A program made the position numbers and the translations under genes. A DNA stretch of 64,000 nt from Bifidobacterium stellenboschense (GTDB lineage: Bacteria; Actinomycetota; Actinomycetes; Actinomycetales; Bifidobacteriaceae): NCBI RefSeq assembly GCF_000741785.1, contig NZ_JGZP01000011.1:62001-126000 (forward strand), in the 5' to 3' direction. How positions within the stretch are numbered: the stretch's first letter is position 1; every line of letters begins with the position of its first letter. Positions 33,846 to 43,763 of the stretch are shown here, one piece after another. The notes under the pieces were generated by a model. It saw nothing but the letters and a program-made list of their open reading frames with translations. It had not been told where the DNA came from and searched no databases.

Positions 33846-34499
33846 ATGGCGGAACAGTATTTCGCGGCGGAACCGACGTCGAAGGACGTGCGTCGCACGA
33901 TGCACGTCACCCTGCGCGGCCACGAGGCGGACGTGGAGACGTCGAACGGCGTGTTCTCCGGTTCGCGCGTGGATCTCGGCACGTCGGTGCTGCTCAGGCA
34001 GGCGCCGGAACCGCCGGAGACCGGCGATCTGCTCGATCTCGGCTGCGGCTGGGGCCCGGTCGCGCTGGCGTTGGCCGCCGAATCGCCCGAGGCGCGCGTG
34101 TGGGCGGTGGATGTCAACGAACGCGCGCTGGAACTGACCGCGTCGAACGCGCGTCGCAACGGTGCGGCGAACGTGCATGTGACGGCGACGGACGCGCATG
34201 GCGCGCCGCTCGCCGACCAGCCGCTCGACGTGTGCGAGACGCTGCCGGACGATCTCATGTTCGACGCGATCTGGTCGAACCCGCCGATCCGCATCGGCAA
34301 GGAGGCGCTGCACACGCTGCTGATGGCGTGGCTGCCGCGCCTGAAGCCGGGGACGGGCGCCGCGTATCTGGTCGTGCAGCGCAACCTCGGCTCGGATTCG
34401 CTGATCCCGTGGCTGGCAGACGCGCTCGGCGAGGGTTATGCGGTGGGCAAATACGCGAGCTCCAAGGGATTCCGTATCATTGAGGTTTTGCGAAAGTAA
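33846..34499 (+). CDS. RsmC-like class I SAM methyltransferase
   Basis: 217 residues from the ATG at 33846. SAM motif I 'GDLLDLGCGWGPVALALAAE', acidic motif 'VWAVDVNERALELTASNARR', and the N-P-P-x motif 'FDAIWSNPPIRIGKEALHTL', which marks N-methyltransferases acting on guanine or adenine. It corresponds to the C-terminal catalytic half of RsmC (16S rRNA G1207 methyltransferase) without the N-terminal pseudo-domain. It lies 27 bp upstream of hrpA, probably co-transcribed. Confidence 0.88.
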   Translation: MAEQYFAAEPTSKDVRRTMHVTLRGHEADVETSNGVFSGSRVDLGTSVLLRQAPEPPETGDLLDLGCGWGPVALALAAESPEARVWAVDVNERALELTASNARRNGAANVHVTATDAHGAPLADQPLDVCETLPDDLMFDAIWSNPPIRIGKEALHTLLMAWLPRLKPGTGAAYLVVQRNLGSDSLIPWLADALGEGYAVGKYASSKGFRIIEVLRK

Positions 34500-34526
34500 C
34501 GACCAGTAGGAAGTCAGCCCAGCAGC

Positions 34527-37500
34527 ATGCGTTTCGAATATCCAGCGGAATTGCCGGTCTCGGCGGCGCGCGACGAGATCGCCGACGCCGTCCGTCACAG
34601 CCAGGTGGTGATCGTCTCCGGACAGACCGGTTCGGGCAAGACCACGCAGCTGCCGAAGATCCTGCTGGAATTGGGGCGCGGCACGCACGGCAGGCAGATC
34701 GTGCACACGCAGCCGCGCCGCATCGCCGCGCGCACGGTCGCCGAGCGCATCGCCTCCGAGATGGGCGTGCGGCTCGGCGACGAGATCGGCTATCAGGTGC
34801 GTTTCACCGACGAAAGCTCGCCGAAAACGCGTCTGAGGGTCGTGACCGACGGCATCCTGCTCGCGCAGATCCAACGTGACCCGCAGCTGAGCCGCTACGA
34901 CACGATCGTCATCGACGAGGCGCATGAGCGCAGCCTCAACATCGACTTCCTGCTCGGATACCTGACGGCCCTGCTGCCCAAGCGCCGCGATCTGAAGCTC
35001 GTCATCACGTCCGCGACCATCGACTCGGAGAAGTTCCAGGAGCATTTCGAACGCGCCCTGCATGAGAAGGTGCCGGTCATCGAGGTGTCGGGACGCACCT
35101 ACCCGGTGCAGGTCGTCTACGAGCCGCTCGGCACGGCGCCCGCGCTGATGCGCGAGGTGCCGGGCTTCGCGACGGGCGCCAGGCCCGGAGACGCCGACTA
35201 CGAGGAGCTGGCGAACGCGATCGCCGGCGAGGACGACGGCCCGTCGCGCGGGGGCCGCGGCTCGGGGCGCAACGCGAACTCGTCGTATGAGGACGACGGC
35301 ATCACCGACATGCCGACGGCCGTGGCGCGCGCCTGCGCCGAGCTCGTCATCCACTCCTCGCACGAGCGGGGCCCGCGCGACATCCTCGTGTTCGCGTCCG
35401 GCGAGCGCGACATCCACGAATTCGAGGCGGCGCTGCGGCATCATTACGGCCCGCGCGCCGAGGACATGCGCCGCGCGGACGCCATCGAGATCATGCCGCT
35501 GTTCGCGAGGCTCTCCGCCGCCGACCAGCACAAGGTGTTCGAGGCGCATACGCACCAGCGCATCGTCATCGCGACGAACGTGGCGGAGACGTCGCTGACC
35601 GTGCCGGGCATCCGCTACGTGGTCGACCCGGGCACGGCGCGCATCTCCCGCTATTCGAAGACGGCGAAGGTGCAGCGCCTGCCGATCGAGCCGATCAGCC
35701 AGGCGAGCGCCAACCAGAGGAGCGGCCGATGCGGCCGTGTGGCGGACGGCATCGCGATCCGCCTCTACTCGCGCGAGGACTTCGAGACTCGCCCGCGCTT
35801 CACCGAGCCGGAGATCCTCAGGACCTCGCTCGGCGCGGTCGTGCTGCACATGCTGTCGGTGGGCGTGGCCCGCACCGCCGAGGACGTGACCGGCTTCGGA
35901 TTCATCGACCCGCCGGACGTGAAGGCCGTCTCCGACGGCTTCAACGAGCTCACCGAGTTGAAGGCTGTGGCGAGGAAGCGCGGCGAGGTGACGCTCACGC
36001 ATATCGGCCGCCAATTGGCGCGCATCCCGATCGACGTGAGGCTCGGACGCATGGTGATCGAGGCGGCGCGCACCACGTCGCCGAACACGCTGGCCGCGGT
36101 GCTCGTCGTCGTCGCGTTCCTGAGCCTGCAGGACCCGCGCGAACGCCCGGACGAGAAGCGCGAGGAGGCGGACCGCATCCACAACCGCTACGCCGACCCG
36201 ACCTCCGACTTCCTCACGGCCCTGAACATCTGGGACCGCGTGTTCCAAGCGGACGGCAATCCGAGCAACAACGCGCTGCGCCGCATCTGCAAGACCGAGT
36301 ACTTCAGCTGGCTGAGGATGCGCCAGTGGAAGGATCTGGTCGCCCAGCTGACACAGATGTGCCGCGAGATGAAATTCAAGGTGGGCGACCCTCTGCCCGC
36401 CTCGCGCGCGGGGCTGGAGATCCGGCAGCTGCCGATCAACCAGCAGGCCGCACATTCGATGTGCTGCTCGTGGGACGCCGAAGGCATCCACAAGTCGATG
36501 CTCGCCGGACTCCTGTCGATGATGGGCATGCAGGTGGTGCGCGAGCCGAAGGCCTCCGACTACGCGCACCTCAAGGGCGCGGCAAGGGCGAGGGCCCTGA
36601 AGCGCGCGCAGAAGATGTCGAAGAACGACTATCTGGGCGCGCGCGGCACGCATTTCGCCCTGTTCCCCGCCTCCGCGGTCGCCAAGTCGACGCCCAGCTG
36701 GGTGATGTCCACCGAACTGGTGGAGACGTCGCGCCTGTGGGCCCGGTATTCGGCGGTCATCGACCCGGCGTGGGCCGAGCCGCTGGCCGGTACGCTCACG
36801 CGCACCACGTACGCGGAGCCGCACTGGTCCGGTTCGCGCGGCTCGGCCGTGGCGACCGCGCGCGTGCTCCTCTACGGTCTGCCGATCGTGCAGGACCGCA
36901 CCGTGCAGTGGGGCCGCATCAACCCGTTGGAGGCGCGCGACTTCCTGCTGCGTCAGGGACTCGTGGAGGGCGACATCCAGCAGCGGTTCAGCTACGACGA
37001 CTTCGTCACGAAGAATCTCAAACAGCTGGAGGACGCGGCGGACGACGCGAACCGCACGCGCCAGATCGCCGAGACCGTATCCGATGAGGACCTGTTCGAC
37101 TTCTACAACGCGGTCATCCCGCACGACGTGACGAGCGTCGCCGCCCTCGCGAAATGGTGGAAGGGCGAGCATGACGCGCATCCGACGATGCTCGACTTCG
37201 ACCCGAGCAAGGTGGAGCGTCTCCAGTCCGCCGAATCGGTGAGCCTCGACGACTATCCGGACCATTGGCATACGCTCGGCACCGACGGCCAGCCGATCGA
37301 CCTGCGTTTGAGCTACGTGTACGACCCGTCCGACAAGGCGGACGGCGTCACCGTGCACGTGCCGTTGAAGGCGCTCTCGCGCGTCACGCCCGAACAGTTC
37401 ACGTGGAACGTGCCCGGCCTGCTCGACGAGCTCATCCTCGCGATGATCAAGGCGTTGCCGAAGAAGCTGCGCGTCCAGTTCGTGCCCGCGCCCGACGCGA

Positions 37501-38729
37501 CGCGCAAGATCCGCGCGTGGATCGACGAGCATTACCCGGACCTGCCCGGCTCCGGCTCGCAGCGCAAGCCGAACCTGCCGCCGGAGGACGCGGTGGAGGA
37601 CGGCACCGGCGGCATCGCGGGAGCGGCGGGAGGCGCCGCGTGGCCGGATCTCGCGCACGTGTTCACGCGCGCCGCGATCGAAACGGTCGGCGCACAGATC
37701 CACCCCGAAGTGCTGGGGCCGGAGCTCGTCGAACGGCTCTCCCCGTACCTCAGGATGACGTTCGCGGTCGAACAGCCGCTGGACGACGGGCGCGGTTCCG
37801 GGCGCGGCGACGGCCGCCGAGGACGCAGACGCAGCAGGAACGCCGTCAAGACGCTCGGCACCGGCAAGGATCTGAAGGCACTGCAGGTGAAATTCGCACA
37901 GGAGGCGCAGGTCTCCGCGCGCAAGGCCGTACGGCGGAAGGCCGACCAGGCCGCCGGCCAGGGCAAGCTCGTCGAACAGGCGAACCTGCTGCACAAGGCG
38001 GGCGCGACCACCGAGTCGCGTGCGTCGATGCTGTGGCGGGGCGCGCTCGACGCGCTGAAGCTCCCCGACGAACGCGTCTCGTCGCGTTGGCTCGGCACGG
38101 AGGCGCTCATGCTCGCCGCCGCCCCCTACAAGTCGACGAAGGCGCTCGTCGAGGACCTGCAGCTCGCGGCCGTCAAACGGCTGCTGCCCGACGTGGACCG
38201 TCTGCCCGACGACGAGGCGCTGGCCAACGCGGTGCTCGACGTGCGCGAAGTGTACGAGGACACCGTCTATCAGGTGGCGCACGACGTGATCGCGATCCTC
38301 AAACGCTACGCGGAAGTGGACAAGGCGGTGTCCGGCAAGGCGGACCTGCCGATGCTCTCCGTGCTCCAGTCGATCCGCGAACACATCGCCACGCTCGTCT
38401 ACCCCGGGTTCATCGGCGCCGCTCCCCCGGCCTCGCTGCGGCACATCGAACGGTACCTGCACGCCGACCTCATGCGTCTCAACAAGGCCAAGTCGGACAA
38501 GAACCGCGACGTGAAATGGGCGTGGGAGGCGGACGAGGCGAAACAGCTCGTCGACAAGGCCATGGCCAAGGCGAAGGCCGAACCCGCGGGCCCCAGGCAC
38601 GAGGAACTCATGCGCAAGGCCACGGACGCGCAATGGCTGTTGGAGGAGTTCTACGTGAGCCTGTGGGCGCAGGAGCTCGGCGCGCCCAAGCCGGCCAGCA
38701 TGAACCGCATCCGCAAGGCGCTCGCCTGA
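34527..38729 (+). CDS. hrpA: DEAH-box ATP-dependent RNA helicase HrpA
   Basis: A 1,400-residue protein. Motif I 'VVIVSGQTGSGKTTQLPKIL'; motif Ia 'TQPRRIAARTVAERIASEMG'; DEAH motif 'IVIDEAHERSLNIDFLLGYL'; motif III 'VITSATID'; motif VI 'QRSGRCGRVADGIAIRLY'. There is an acidic/Gly insertion at about residues 225-255 (GEDDGPSRGGRGSGR). HA2 and OB-fold region follow, then the long bacterial-HrpA C-terminal domain (DUF3418). It processes or unwinds mRNA and helps rescue stalled ribosomes in relatives. Length matches full-size HrpA. The opposite strand is open for most of the gene, a codon-bias effect. Confidence 0.95.
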   Translation: MRFEYPAELPVSAARDEIADAVRHSQVVIVSGQTGSGKTTQLPKILLELGRGTHGRQIVHTQPRRIAARTVAERIASEMGVRLGDEIGYQVRFTDESSPKTRLRVVTDGILLAQIQRDPQLSRYDTIVIDEAHERSLNIDFLLGYLTALLPKRRDLKLVITSATIDSEKFQEHFERALHEKVPVIEVSGRTYPVQVVYEPLGTAPALMREVPGFATGARPGDADYEELANAIAGEDDGPSRGGRGSGRNANSSYEDDGITDMPTAVARACAELVIHSSHERGPRDILVFASGERDIHEFEAALRHHYGPRAEDMRRADAIEIMPLFARLSAADQHKVFEAHTHQRIVIATNVAETSLTVPGIRYVVDPGTARISRYSKTAKVQRLPIEPISQASANQRSGRCGRVADGIAIRLYSREDFETRPRFTEPEILRTSLGAVVLHMLSVGVARTAEDVTGFGFIDPPDVKAVSDGFNELTELKAVARKRGEVTLTHIGRQLARIPIDVRLGRMVIEAARTTSPNTLAAVLVVVAFLSLQDPRERPDEKREEADRIHNRYADPTSDFLTALNIWDRVFQADGNPSNNALRRICKTEYFSWLRMRQWKDLVAQLTQMCREMKFKVGDPLPASRAGLEIRQLPINQQAAHSMCCSWDAEGIHKSMLAGLLSMMGMQVVREPKASDYAHLKGAARARALKRAQKMSKNDYLGARGTHFALFPASAVAKSTPSWVMSTELVETSRLWARYSAVIDPAWAEPLAGTLTRTTYAEPHWSGSRGSAVATARVLLYGLPIVQDRTVQWGRINPLEARDFLLRQGLVEGDIQQRFSYDDFVTKNLKQLEDAADDANRTRQIAETVSDEDLFDFYNAVIPHDVTSVAALAKWWKGEHDAHPTMLDFDPSKVERLQSAESVSLDDYPDHWHTLGTDGQPIDLRLSYVYDPSDKADGVTVHVPLKALSRVTPEQFTWNVPGLLDELILAMIKALPKKLRVQFVPAPDATRKIRAWIDEHYPDLPGSGSQRKPNLPPEDAVEDGTGGIAGAAGGAAWPDLAHVFTRAAIETVGAQIHPEVLGPELVERLSPYLRMTFAVEQPLDDGRGSGRGDGRRGRRRSRNAVKTLGTGKDLKALQVKFAQEAQVSARKAVRRKADQAAGQGKLVEQANLLHKAGATTESRASMLWRGALDALKLPDERVSSRWLGTEALMLAAAPYKSTKALVEDLQLAAVKRLLPDVDRLPDDEALANAVLDVREVYEDTVYQVAHDVIAILKRYAEVDKAVSGKADLPMLSVLQSIREHIATLVYPGFIGAAPPASLRHIERYLHADLMRLNKAKSDKNRDVKWAWEADEAKQLVDKAMAKAKAEPAGPRHEELMRKATDAQWLLEEFYVSLWAQELGAPKPASMNRIRKALA

Positions 38730-38838
38730 CCCTGCCGGTACAATCCGATACGACGACGATACCGGCGACGGCGAAGCCGCGTCGAAGAGACGCGAATCAG
38801 GAAACCCATCAACCAATCACAACAACGAAGGAAACGAC

Positions 38839-39144
38839 ATGGCACTGACCAAGAAGCAGATCAAGCAGCTGCGCGGCATGGCAAACACGATCAAGCCGCT
38901 CATCAACATCGGCAAGAACGACGTGACCGACGCGCTCGTCAAGCAGTCGAGCGAAACCCTGGAGAACCGCGAACTCGTCAAGTTCAGCGTGCAGGACGGT
39001 TCCGGACTGACCGCCAAGGAGGCCGCCGAGAACCTGGCCGGCCAGCTCGGCGCCGAAGTCGTGCAGACCATCGGCAACCGCTTCACCCTGTTCCGCCGCT
39101 CCAAGCGCAAGGACGTCGAGCACATCCGCCTCGTGCGCGAATAA
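38839..39144 (+). CDS. yhbY: YhbY-family (CRM domain) RNA-binding protein
   Basis: A 101-residue protein filling a single CRM domain: 'LTKKQIKQLRGMANTIKPLI', the G-K-x-D-V loop in 'NIGKNDVTDALVKQSSETLE', 'ELVKFSVQDGSGLTAKEAAE', and 'AEVVQTIGNRFTLFRRSKRK'. Ribosome site AAGGAAACGAC. YhbY binds pre-50S particles. It follows hrpA by 110 bp. Confidence 0.95.
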   Translation: MALTKKQIKQLRGMANTIKPLINIGKNDVTDALVKQSSETLENRELVKFSVQDGSGLTAKEAAENLAGQLGAEVVQTIGNRFTLFRRSKRKDVEHIRLVRE

Positions 39145-39323
39145 GCAGGTTCAGGGGGGCGTCACCCCTAGTCATCGCTCCCGGTGTTGTCCAGCATGAC
39201 GCGCTACACTGCACACGCCGGGAGCTCTCCGCAAATCCGTGCGGCCAGGGCCGGCTTTTCATCCTCCTGGACAGTCAGGCCATTCGCATCCGCGCCCGCA
39301 ATCGGGGCGCATGCGGCATCACT

Positions 39324-40835
39324 ATGGGATTTGCAGAACCAATGACAGTACAACAGAAGACAACGGACACGCATCGCGCAGTAGCAGCGAGCCCGAATAC
39401 ACCGGATGACAAGATTCCCGTCAAGCTGATTGGCGCGATCATCGCGACCGGCGCGCTCGCGTTCATCGGCATCCTCACCGAGACGGTGATGACGGTGCTG
39501 TTCCCCGCGCTCATGCGCGAATTCCACGTGGACACGGCCACCGTGCAGTGGATCACCACGATCTACCTGCTCACCGTGGCGGCGACGATGCCGATGTCGT
39601 CGTTCCTCAAACGCCGATTCCGGCTGAAGCGAATCTTCGTGGCGGCCGTCGCGCTGGCGCTCATCGGATCGGTCATCATGGTCGTCGCGCACGCGTTCCC
39701 GCTGCTCATCGTCGCCCGCATCATCCAAGGCATCGGCTCGGGAGTCGCCACGCCGCTGATGATGAACATCATCCTCGAACAGTCGCCGCGTTCCAAGATC
39801 GGTCGTCTCATGGGCGTCGGCTCCCTGGTCATCACGGTCGCGCCGGCCATCGGGCCGACCGTCGGCGGCGCGGTGACGACCATTCTGCCGTGGCGTGCGA
39901 TCTTCGTGATCGCCGTGCCGTTCATCCTGCTCGCGCTGCTGCTCGGCATGCTGTGCATCGAGCAGAAGTCCCCCACCGAGGCGGCATACCTCGACCCGTT
40001 CCAGGTCGTGACGATCGTCGTGGCGCTCGTCGGCATGGTGCTGGGACTGAATCAGGCCGGCGTCGCGGTGAGCGCCGCCGTGGCCGGACGCTCCTCGACG
40101 CGCGCGGCTGTGGTCGCCATCGTGAGCGTCGTCGTCGGTCTCGCCGCGCTGGCCGCATTCTGCTGGCTGACAAAACGCGCGTTCTCGCCGCTGCTCAGAC
40201 TCGGCATCCTGCGTGACCCGGTCGTGCTGCTGCATCTGGTCGCCTATCTGGTGATGCCGATCGTGTCGATCGGATTCGGCTATGTGATCACCAACGTGGC
40301 GCAGCTGGGACTCGGCACGAACGCGTTCCTCGCCGGTTCGCTGGTGTTGCCGGGCGCTCTGATCGGCGCCGTGTGCGCGCCCGTGGGCGGCTGGCTGTAT
40401 GACCGGTTCGGTGCGGTCGGCCCCGTGCTCATCCCCTTCGGCGTGGCGACGCTCGGCCCCGTGCTGTTGTTCGCGTTCGCGCTGCACCTGACCCCGGCGA
40501 TGCTCGCCGGCTTCTACTTCGTCTTCGGATTCTGCTTCGCGCTCGGCAACTCCAATGTGATGACGAGCGCCCTGAGCTCCATCCCCCGCCAGTTCGCGCC
40601 GGACGGCAACGCCATCTTCAACACGGCGCTCCAATTCGGCGGAGCGGCCGGCACCGCCCTGTTCTCGACGATCCTGGCGGTCGCGCAAGCCGGTCATGGC
40701 ACGGAGGGTTCGGCGGAGTTCATGCATGCGACCGCGGTGGGCGGCCAGTGGGTGTTCGCCACGATGACCGTGATCTGCGTGATCGGGTGGGTCTCGCTCG
40801 CCGCGGCGTTCCGCATCCGCGCCCGTCGCGGCTGA
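39324..40835 (+). CDS. MFS drug exporter, DHA2 (EmrB/QacA) type
   Basis: 503 residues from 39324 (or 497 from the ATG at 39342; neither has a strong ribosome site). About 14 helices. Motif A-like 'MSSFLKRRFRLKRIFVAAVA' after helix 2, motif C-like 'GVGSLVITVAPAIGPTVGGA' in helix 5, and a start 'TETVMTVLFPALMREFHVDT', all typical of DHA2 proton-driven multidrug exporters. Substrate unknown. A 180-bp intergenic region upstream holds its promoter. Weakly repeated GATACCCCGCCG follows its stop. Confidence 0.9.
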   Translation: MGFAEPMTVQQKTTDTHRAVAASPNTPDDKIPVKLIGAIIATGALAFIGILTETVMTVLFPALMREFHVDTATVQWITTIYLLTVAATMPMSSFLKRRFRLKRIFVAAVALALIGSVIMVVAHAFPLLIVARIIQGIGSGVATPLMMNIILEQSPRSKIGRLMGVGSLVITVAPAIGPTVGGAVTTILPWRAIFVIAVPFILLALLLGMLCIEQKSPTEAAYLDPFQVVTIVVALVGMVLGLNQAGVAVSAAVAGRSSTRAAVVAIVSVVVGLAALAAFCWLTKRAFSPLLRLGILRDPVVLLHLVAYLVMPIVSIGFGYVITNVAQLGLGTNAFLAGSLVLPGALIGAVCAPVGGWLYDRFGAVGPVLIPFGVATLGPVLLFAFALHLTPAMLAGFYFVFGFCFALGNSNVMTSALSSIPRQFAPDGNAIFNTALQFGGAAGTALFSTILAVAQAGHGTEGSAEFMHATAVGGQWVFATMTVICVIGWVSLAAAFRIRARRG

Positions 40836-40894
40836 TACCCCGCCGAAGCTGATACCCCGCCGCGAGCGATACGCCATTCCAGCGGGCAGCGCCC

Positions 40895-41150
40895 CAGCGT
40901 CAGAAATCCCGGAGATTATCCCCATCGTCCGGGATATGTGACGCTGACCGCGTCTCAGCGTCCCGCTGTCGGGATGATGGGCTCGTTCTCCGGGATTTCT
41001 GACGCTGACGCCCTCTCAGCGTCAGAAATCCCGGACGAAGCCATCGATTCCCGGGATTTCTGACGCCGGGCGCTGGCTGAATACAGCGGCTACCAAGCGA
41101 CACGCCCCACCAAGCGACATGCCCCACCAAGCGAGATAACTCACCGGGTT
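40895..41150. repeat. Cluster of inverted GCGTCAGAAATCCCGG elements and a short tandem repeat
   Basis: CAGCGTCAGAAATCCCGG occurs at about 40897 and 41018, and its reverse complement CCGGGATTTCTGACGC at about 41001 and 41054. Degenerate forms lie around 40930-40975. Facing copies can pair into hairpins. A CCACCAAGCGACAYGCC tandem repeat of about three units follows (41092-41140). There is no gene between 40836 and 41659; the region after 41150 carries hairpins described separately. Confidence 0.75.
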
Positions 41151-41360
41151 CACGTCATCCGAGGTGTTGTGAACCACCGAGGCACGACAATGGATATTCC
41201 GCTCGGTCGGAATATCGAATCGCTTGATTCTCGACCAACACCTCCAGATCAACACCTCCAGACCGTGACCACCCTCCGACGCTGCGCGCCACCTCCCGCC
41301 GGCGGGAGGAAGAGTCGAATCGCAACCGTACAGGCTAGACAACCACAACAGACAACAACA

Positions 41361-41400
41361 CGTGTGGCCCGTTCCGAAGCAATTCGGAACGGGCCACACG
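41361..41400. repeat. Perfect 18-bp-stem hairpin
   Basis: CGTGTGGCCCGTTCCGAA (41361-41378), loop GCAA, and its exact complement (41383-41400). No T-run follows on either strand. It stands alone 260 bp beyond fruG. It could be a transcription barrier, a small-RNA core or a mobile-element remnant. Confidence 0.8.
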
Positions 41401-41595
41401 CGGATGAAAGGAAGGAGAAGAAGAAAGAGAGGCGGATGTCGACGGACGAACCGTGCACGGTCCCCGCTGGAAGCTCTCGTTGCTTCGAGGCGAGGAGGAA
41501 TGCCTTGCGGGGGCACCGATGGCACGCCCGTCGACCTCCATGTTCAGTTATCACGATGTTCAGTTATCACGGTATTCGGTTATGGGATTCAATCC

Positions 41596-41657
41596 GGTGG
41601 CCGACCGGCCGGTGAGAATCCGAACTCACAGGAACGGAGCCTCACCGACCGGCCATC
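41596..41657 (-). terminator. Hairpin after fruG
   Basis: GACCGGCCGGTGAG (about 41603-41616) pairs imperfectly with CTCACCGACCGGCC (41641-41654), immediately after the fruG stop on the minus strand. No T-run, so termination is only probable. Two direct copies of GTTCAGTTATCACG lie just beyond (41541-41572). Confidence 0.5.
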
Positions 41658-41659
41658 GC

Positions 41660-42682
41660 CTATTTCTTCGAACCGACGGCGGTCACCACACGCTGGAGGA
41701 CCACGAAGGCCAGAATCATCAGGCCAACCACGATGGTCGTCCACTCGGCCGGGACGCCGAAGTCGGAGGTCAGCGGGTCGATGATGGAGCGGACCAGGGC
41801 ACCGAGGGCGGAGCCGAGGACGTAGCCGAAGCCACCGGTGATGATCGTGCCGCCGATGACCACGGAGGCGACGGCGTCGAGCTCCCAGCCGACACCGACC
41901 GTGTTCTTCGCGGAGCCGAGGTTGGCGATGTACACGATCGAGGCCAGCGCGGCGAGGGTCGCGGAGGTGATGTAGATCGTGAACTGGGCGCGCTTCACGG
42001 GCAGACCCATGAGCTCAGCGGAGGAGCGGGAGCCACCGATCGCGTAGATGGTGCGGCCGATGCGGGTGTGGTGCAGCAGGATGTAGCCGAACACCAGAAC
42101 GACGAGCGCGATCACGACGCCGAGGTTGAAGTACAGATCGTGGCTCAGCTTCGGCTGGTCGATGATCGTGATGCTCTTGGAGAGCACGTCGAAGTTGTTG
42201 TTGTCCGGGAAGGTCAGCGAATCGGTGGAGATGATGGAGGCGATACCGCGGGCGAGGAACATCGTGGACAGCGTCGCGATGAACGGCTGCATGTTGAATT
42301 CCTCGATCAGGGTGGCCGCCAGCACGCCGAACACGGCGCCGATCAGCAGCATGACGATCATCACGACGAAGGCGGGGACACCTGCGTTGGCCATCTTGAT
42401 GCCGATGACGGCGGTGATGGCGACGATGGCGCCGACCGACAGGTCGATGCCGCCGGTGAGGATCGGGAGGGTCATGGCCACGGCCAGGATGATGAGGTAG
42501 GCGTGGTCGATGAACAGGGTGGAGATGAAGCCGAGACGGAGATAGGTGCCGAAGAGCGCCTGTCCCATGATCATCATCAGGATGAAGATCACCACTGCGG
42601 CGATCGTCGGGATCATCTGCGCGTCGATGCGACGCGTCTTCTTCACGGCCTTCTTGGCCGGGGTTGCCGTAGCGTTTGTCAT
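41660..42682 (-). CDS. fruG: Sugar ABC transporter permease (FruG-like)
   Basis: 340 residues; ATG at 42682 overlaps the fruF stop by 4 bp (ATGA). About 8-10 helices of the RbsC/BPD_transp_2 family: 'ILTGGIDLSVGAIVAITAVI' (the GGIDLSVG permease signature), 'VIGIKMANAGVPAFVVMIVM', 'VVIGGTIITGGFGYVLGSAL'. It forms a heteromeric channel with fruF and takes energy from fruK. In B. longum this transporter family imports fructose and related monosaccharides. Substrate here is inferred from similarity. Confidence 0.88.
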   Translation of the reverse strand: MTNATATPAKKAVKKTRRIDAQMIPTIAAVVIFILMMIMGQALFGTYLRLGFISTLFIDHAYLIILAVAMTLPILTGGIDLSVGAIVAITAVIGIKMANAGVPAFVVMIVMLLIGAVFGVLAATLIEEFNMQPFIATLSTMFLARGIASIISTDSLTFPDNNNFDVLSKSITIIDQPKLSHDLYFNLGVVIALVVLVFGYILLHHTRIGRTIYAIGGSRSSAELMGLPVKRAQFTIYITSATLAALASIVYIANLGSAKNTVGVGWELDAVASVVIGGTIITGGFGYVLGSALGALVRSIIDPLTSDFGVPAEWTTIVVGLMILAFVVLQRVVTAVGSKK

Positions 42683-43752
42683 GCTGCCACCGCCTTTTCA
42701 GAGGACTTGAGCGCGCGCTTACGCTTGAGTTCGGCGCTCAGGTTACGAACCTTGGGAGCCTGCATCACGCAGATCACGATCACGACGACGGCGAAGAAGG
42801 CCGGGGTTGCGGCGGAATCGATGCCGAGGGTGATGATGGTCTTGCGGATCATGGCGATGATGACGGCGCCGACGGCGCTGCCTGCGAGGGAGAACTTGCC
42901 ACCGAGCAGCGAGGTGCCGCCGATGACGACCGCCAGGATGGCGTACATTTCGAGATCCTGACCGGTCTTGACCACGTCGACGCGCATCACGGATGCGGTG
43001 GCGAACAGGCCGGCGATGGCGGCAAGGAAGCCGGAGATCGCGTAGACGAGGAAGAGGATCTGCTTGGGCTTGATACCGGTCATGCGGGAGGCTTCGGGGT
43101 TGATGCCGACGGCCTCGATGAACATGCCCATGGCGGTCTTACGGCACAGCAGGCCGACGAGGATCACGATGACGACGGCGATCACGAAGTTGGCGGGGAT
43201 GCCGAGGATGAAGCCGTTGGCCATCCACTTGAGCGGCTCGTTGCCGGCGACCGCGGAGGCGTCGGTGTTCTCACCGGAGGTGATGACCTTCGCGAGGCCA
43301 CGGCCGGCGAGCATCATGATCAGCGTGGTGATGAACGGCTGGAGTCCGAGGAACGCGACGAGCGCGCCGTTGACGCAGCCGACGGCCAGACCGATGACGA
43401 GGGCCAGCAGGATGGCGAGCCACACGTTGGTGCCGTTGGTGAGGGCCTGCATGGCCGCGGCGCCGGCGACCGCCATGACGGAACCGACGGAGAGGTCGAT
43501 GCCTGCGGTGGAGATGACCAGCGTCATGCCGGTGGCGATCATCAGGTATCGGGCGGATTCCTGAAGCATCGTGATGAGCGGGCCGGCGAGACCGCCGGTG
43601 TTGTCGTTCCAGCTCAGGGCGAGGAACGCGTGGTCAAACGCGGTGCACAGCAAAACCAGCAGGATGAGTGCGATCACCTCGACGGTGATATTCGAGGAGA
43701 GCAGCTTCTTGAAGATGTTGTTCTTCTCTTCTGCTTGCTTCTTATCAGCCAT
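42679..43752 (-). CDS. fruF: Sugar ABC transporter permease (FruF-like)
   Basis: 357 residues from the second ATG (43752), 4 bp from AGGAGG; an ATG at 43755 would be too close to that site. RbsC-type permease: 'VISTAGIDLSVGSVMAVAGA' signature, 'MIMMLAGRGLAKVITSGENT' region, 'AVVIGGTSLLGGKFSLAGSA'. Charged N-terminus. Between fruK (11-bp gap) and fruG (4-bp overlap). Confidence 0.88.
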   Translation of the reverse strand: MADKKQAEEKNNIFKKLLSSNITVEVIALILLVLLCTAFDHAFLALSWNDNTGGLAGPLITMLQESARYLMIATGMTLVISTAGIDLSVGSVMAVAGAAAMQALTNGTNVWLAILLALVIGLAVGCVNGALVAFLGLQPFITTLIMMLAGRGLAKVITSGENTDASAVAGNEPLKWMANGFILGIPANFVIAVVIVILVGLLCRKTAMGMFIEAVGINPEASRMTGIKPKQILFLVYAISGFLAAIAGLFATASVMRVDVVKTGQDLEMYAILAVVIGGTSLLGGKFSLAGSAVGAVIIAMIRKTIITLGIDSAATPAFFAVVVIVICVMQAPKVRNLSAELKRKRALKSSEKAVAA

Positions 43753-43763
43753 CATCCCTCCTT

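Noticed and set aside
32172..38816. A minus-strand frame open for more than 2,200 codons running antisense through hrpA into hflX
   Set aside because: Only its last part (from about 33698) is HflX. The rest mirrors hrpA, which has all helicase motifs; the open antisense frame is a product of high-GC third positions.
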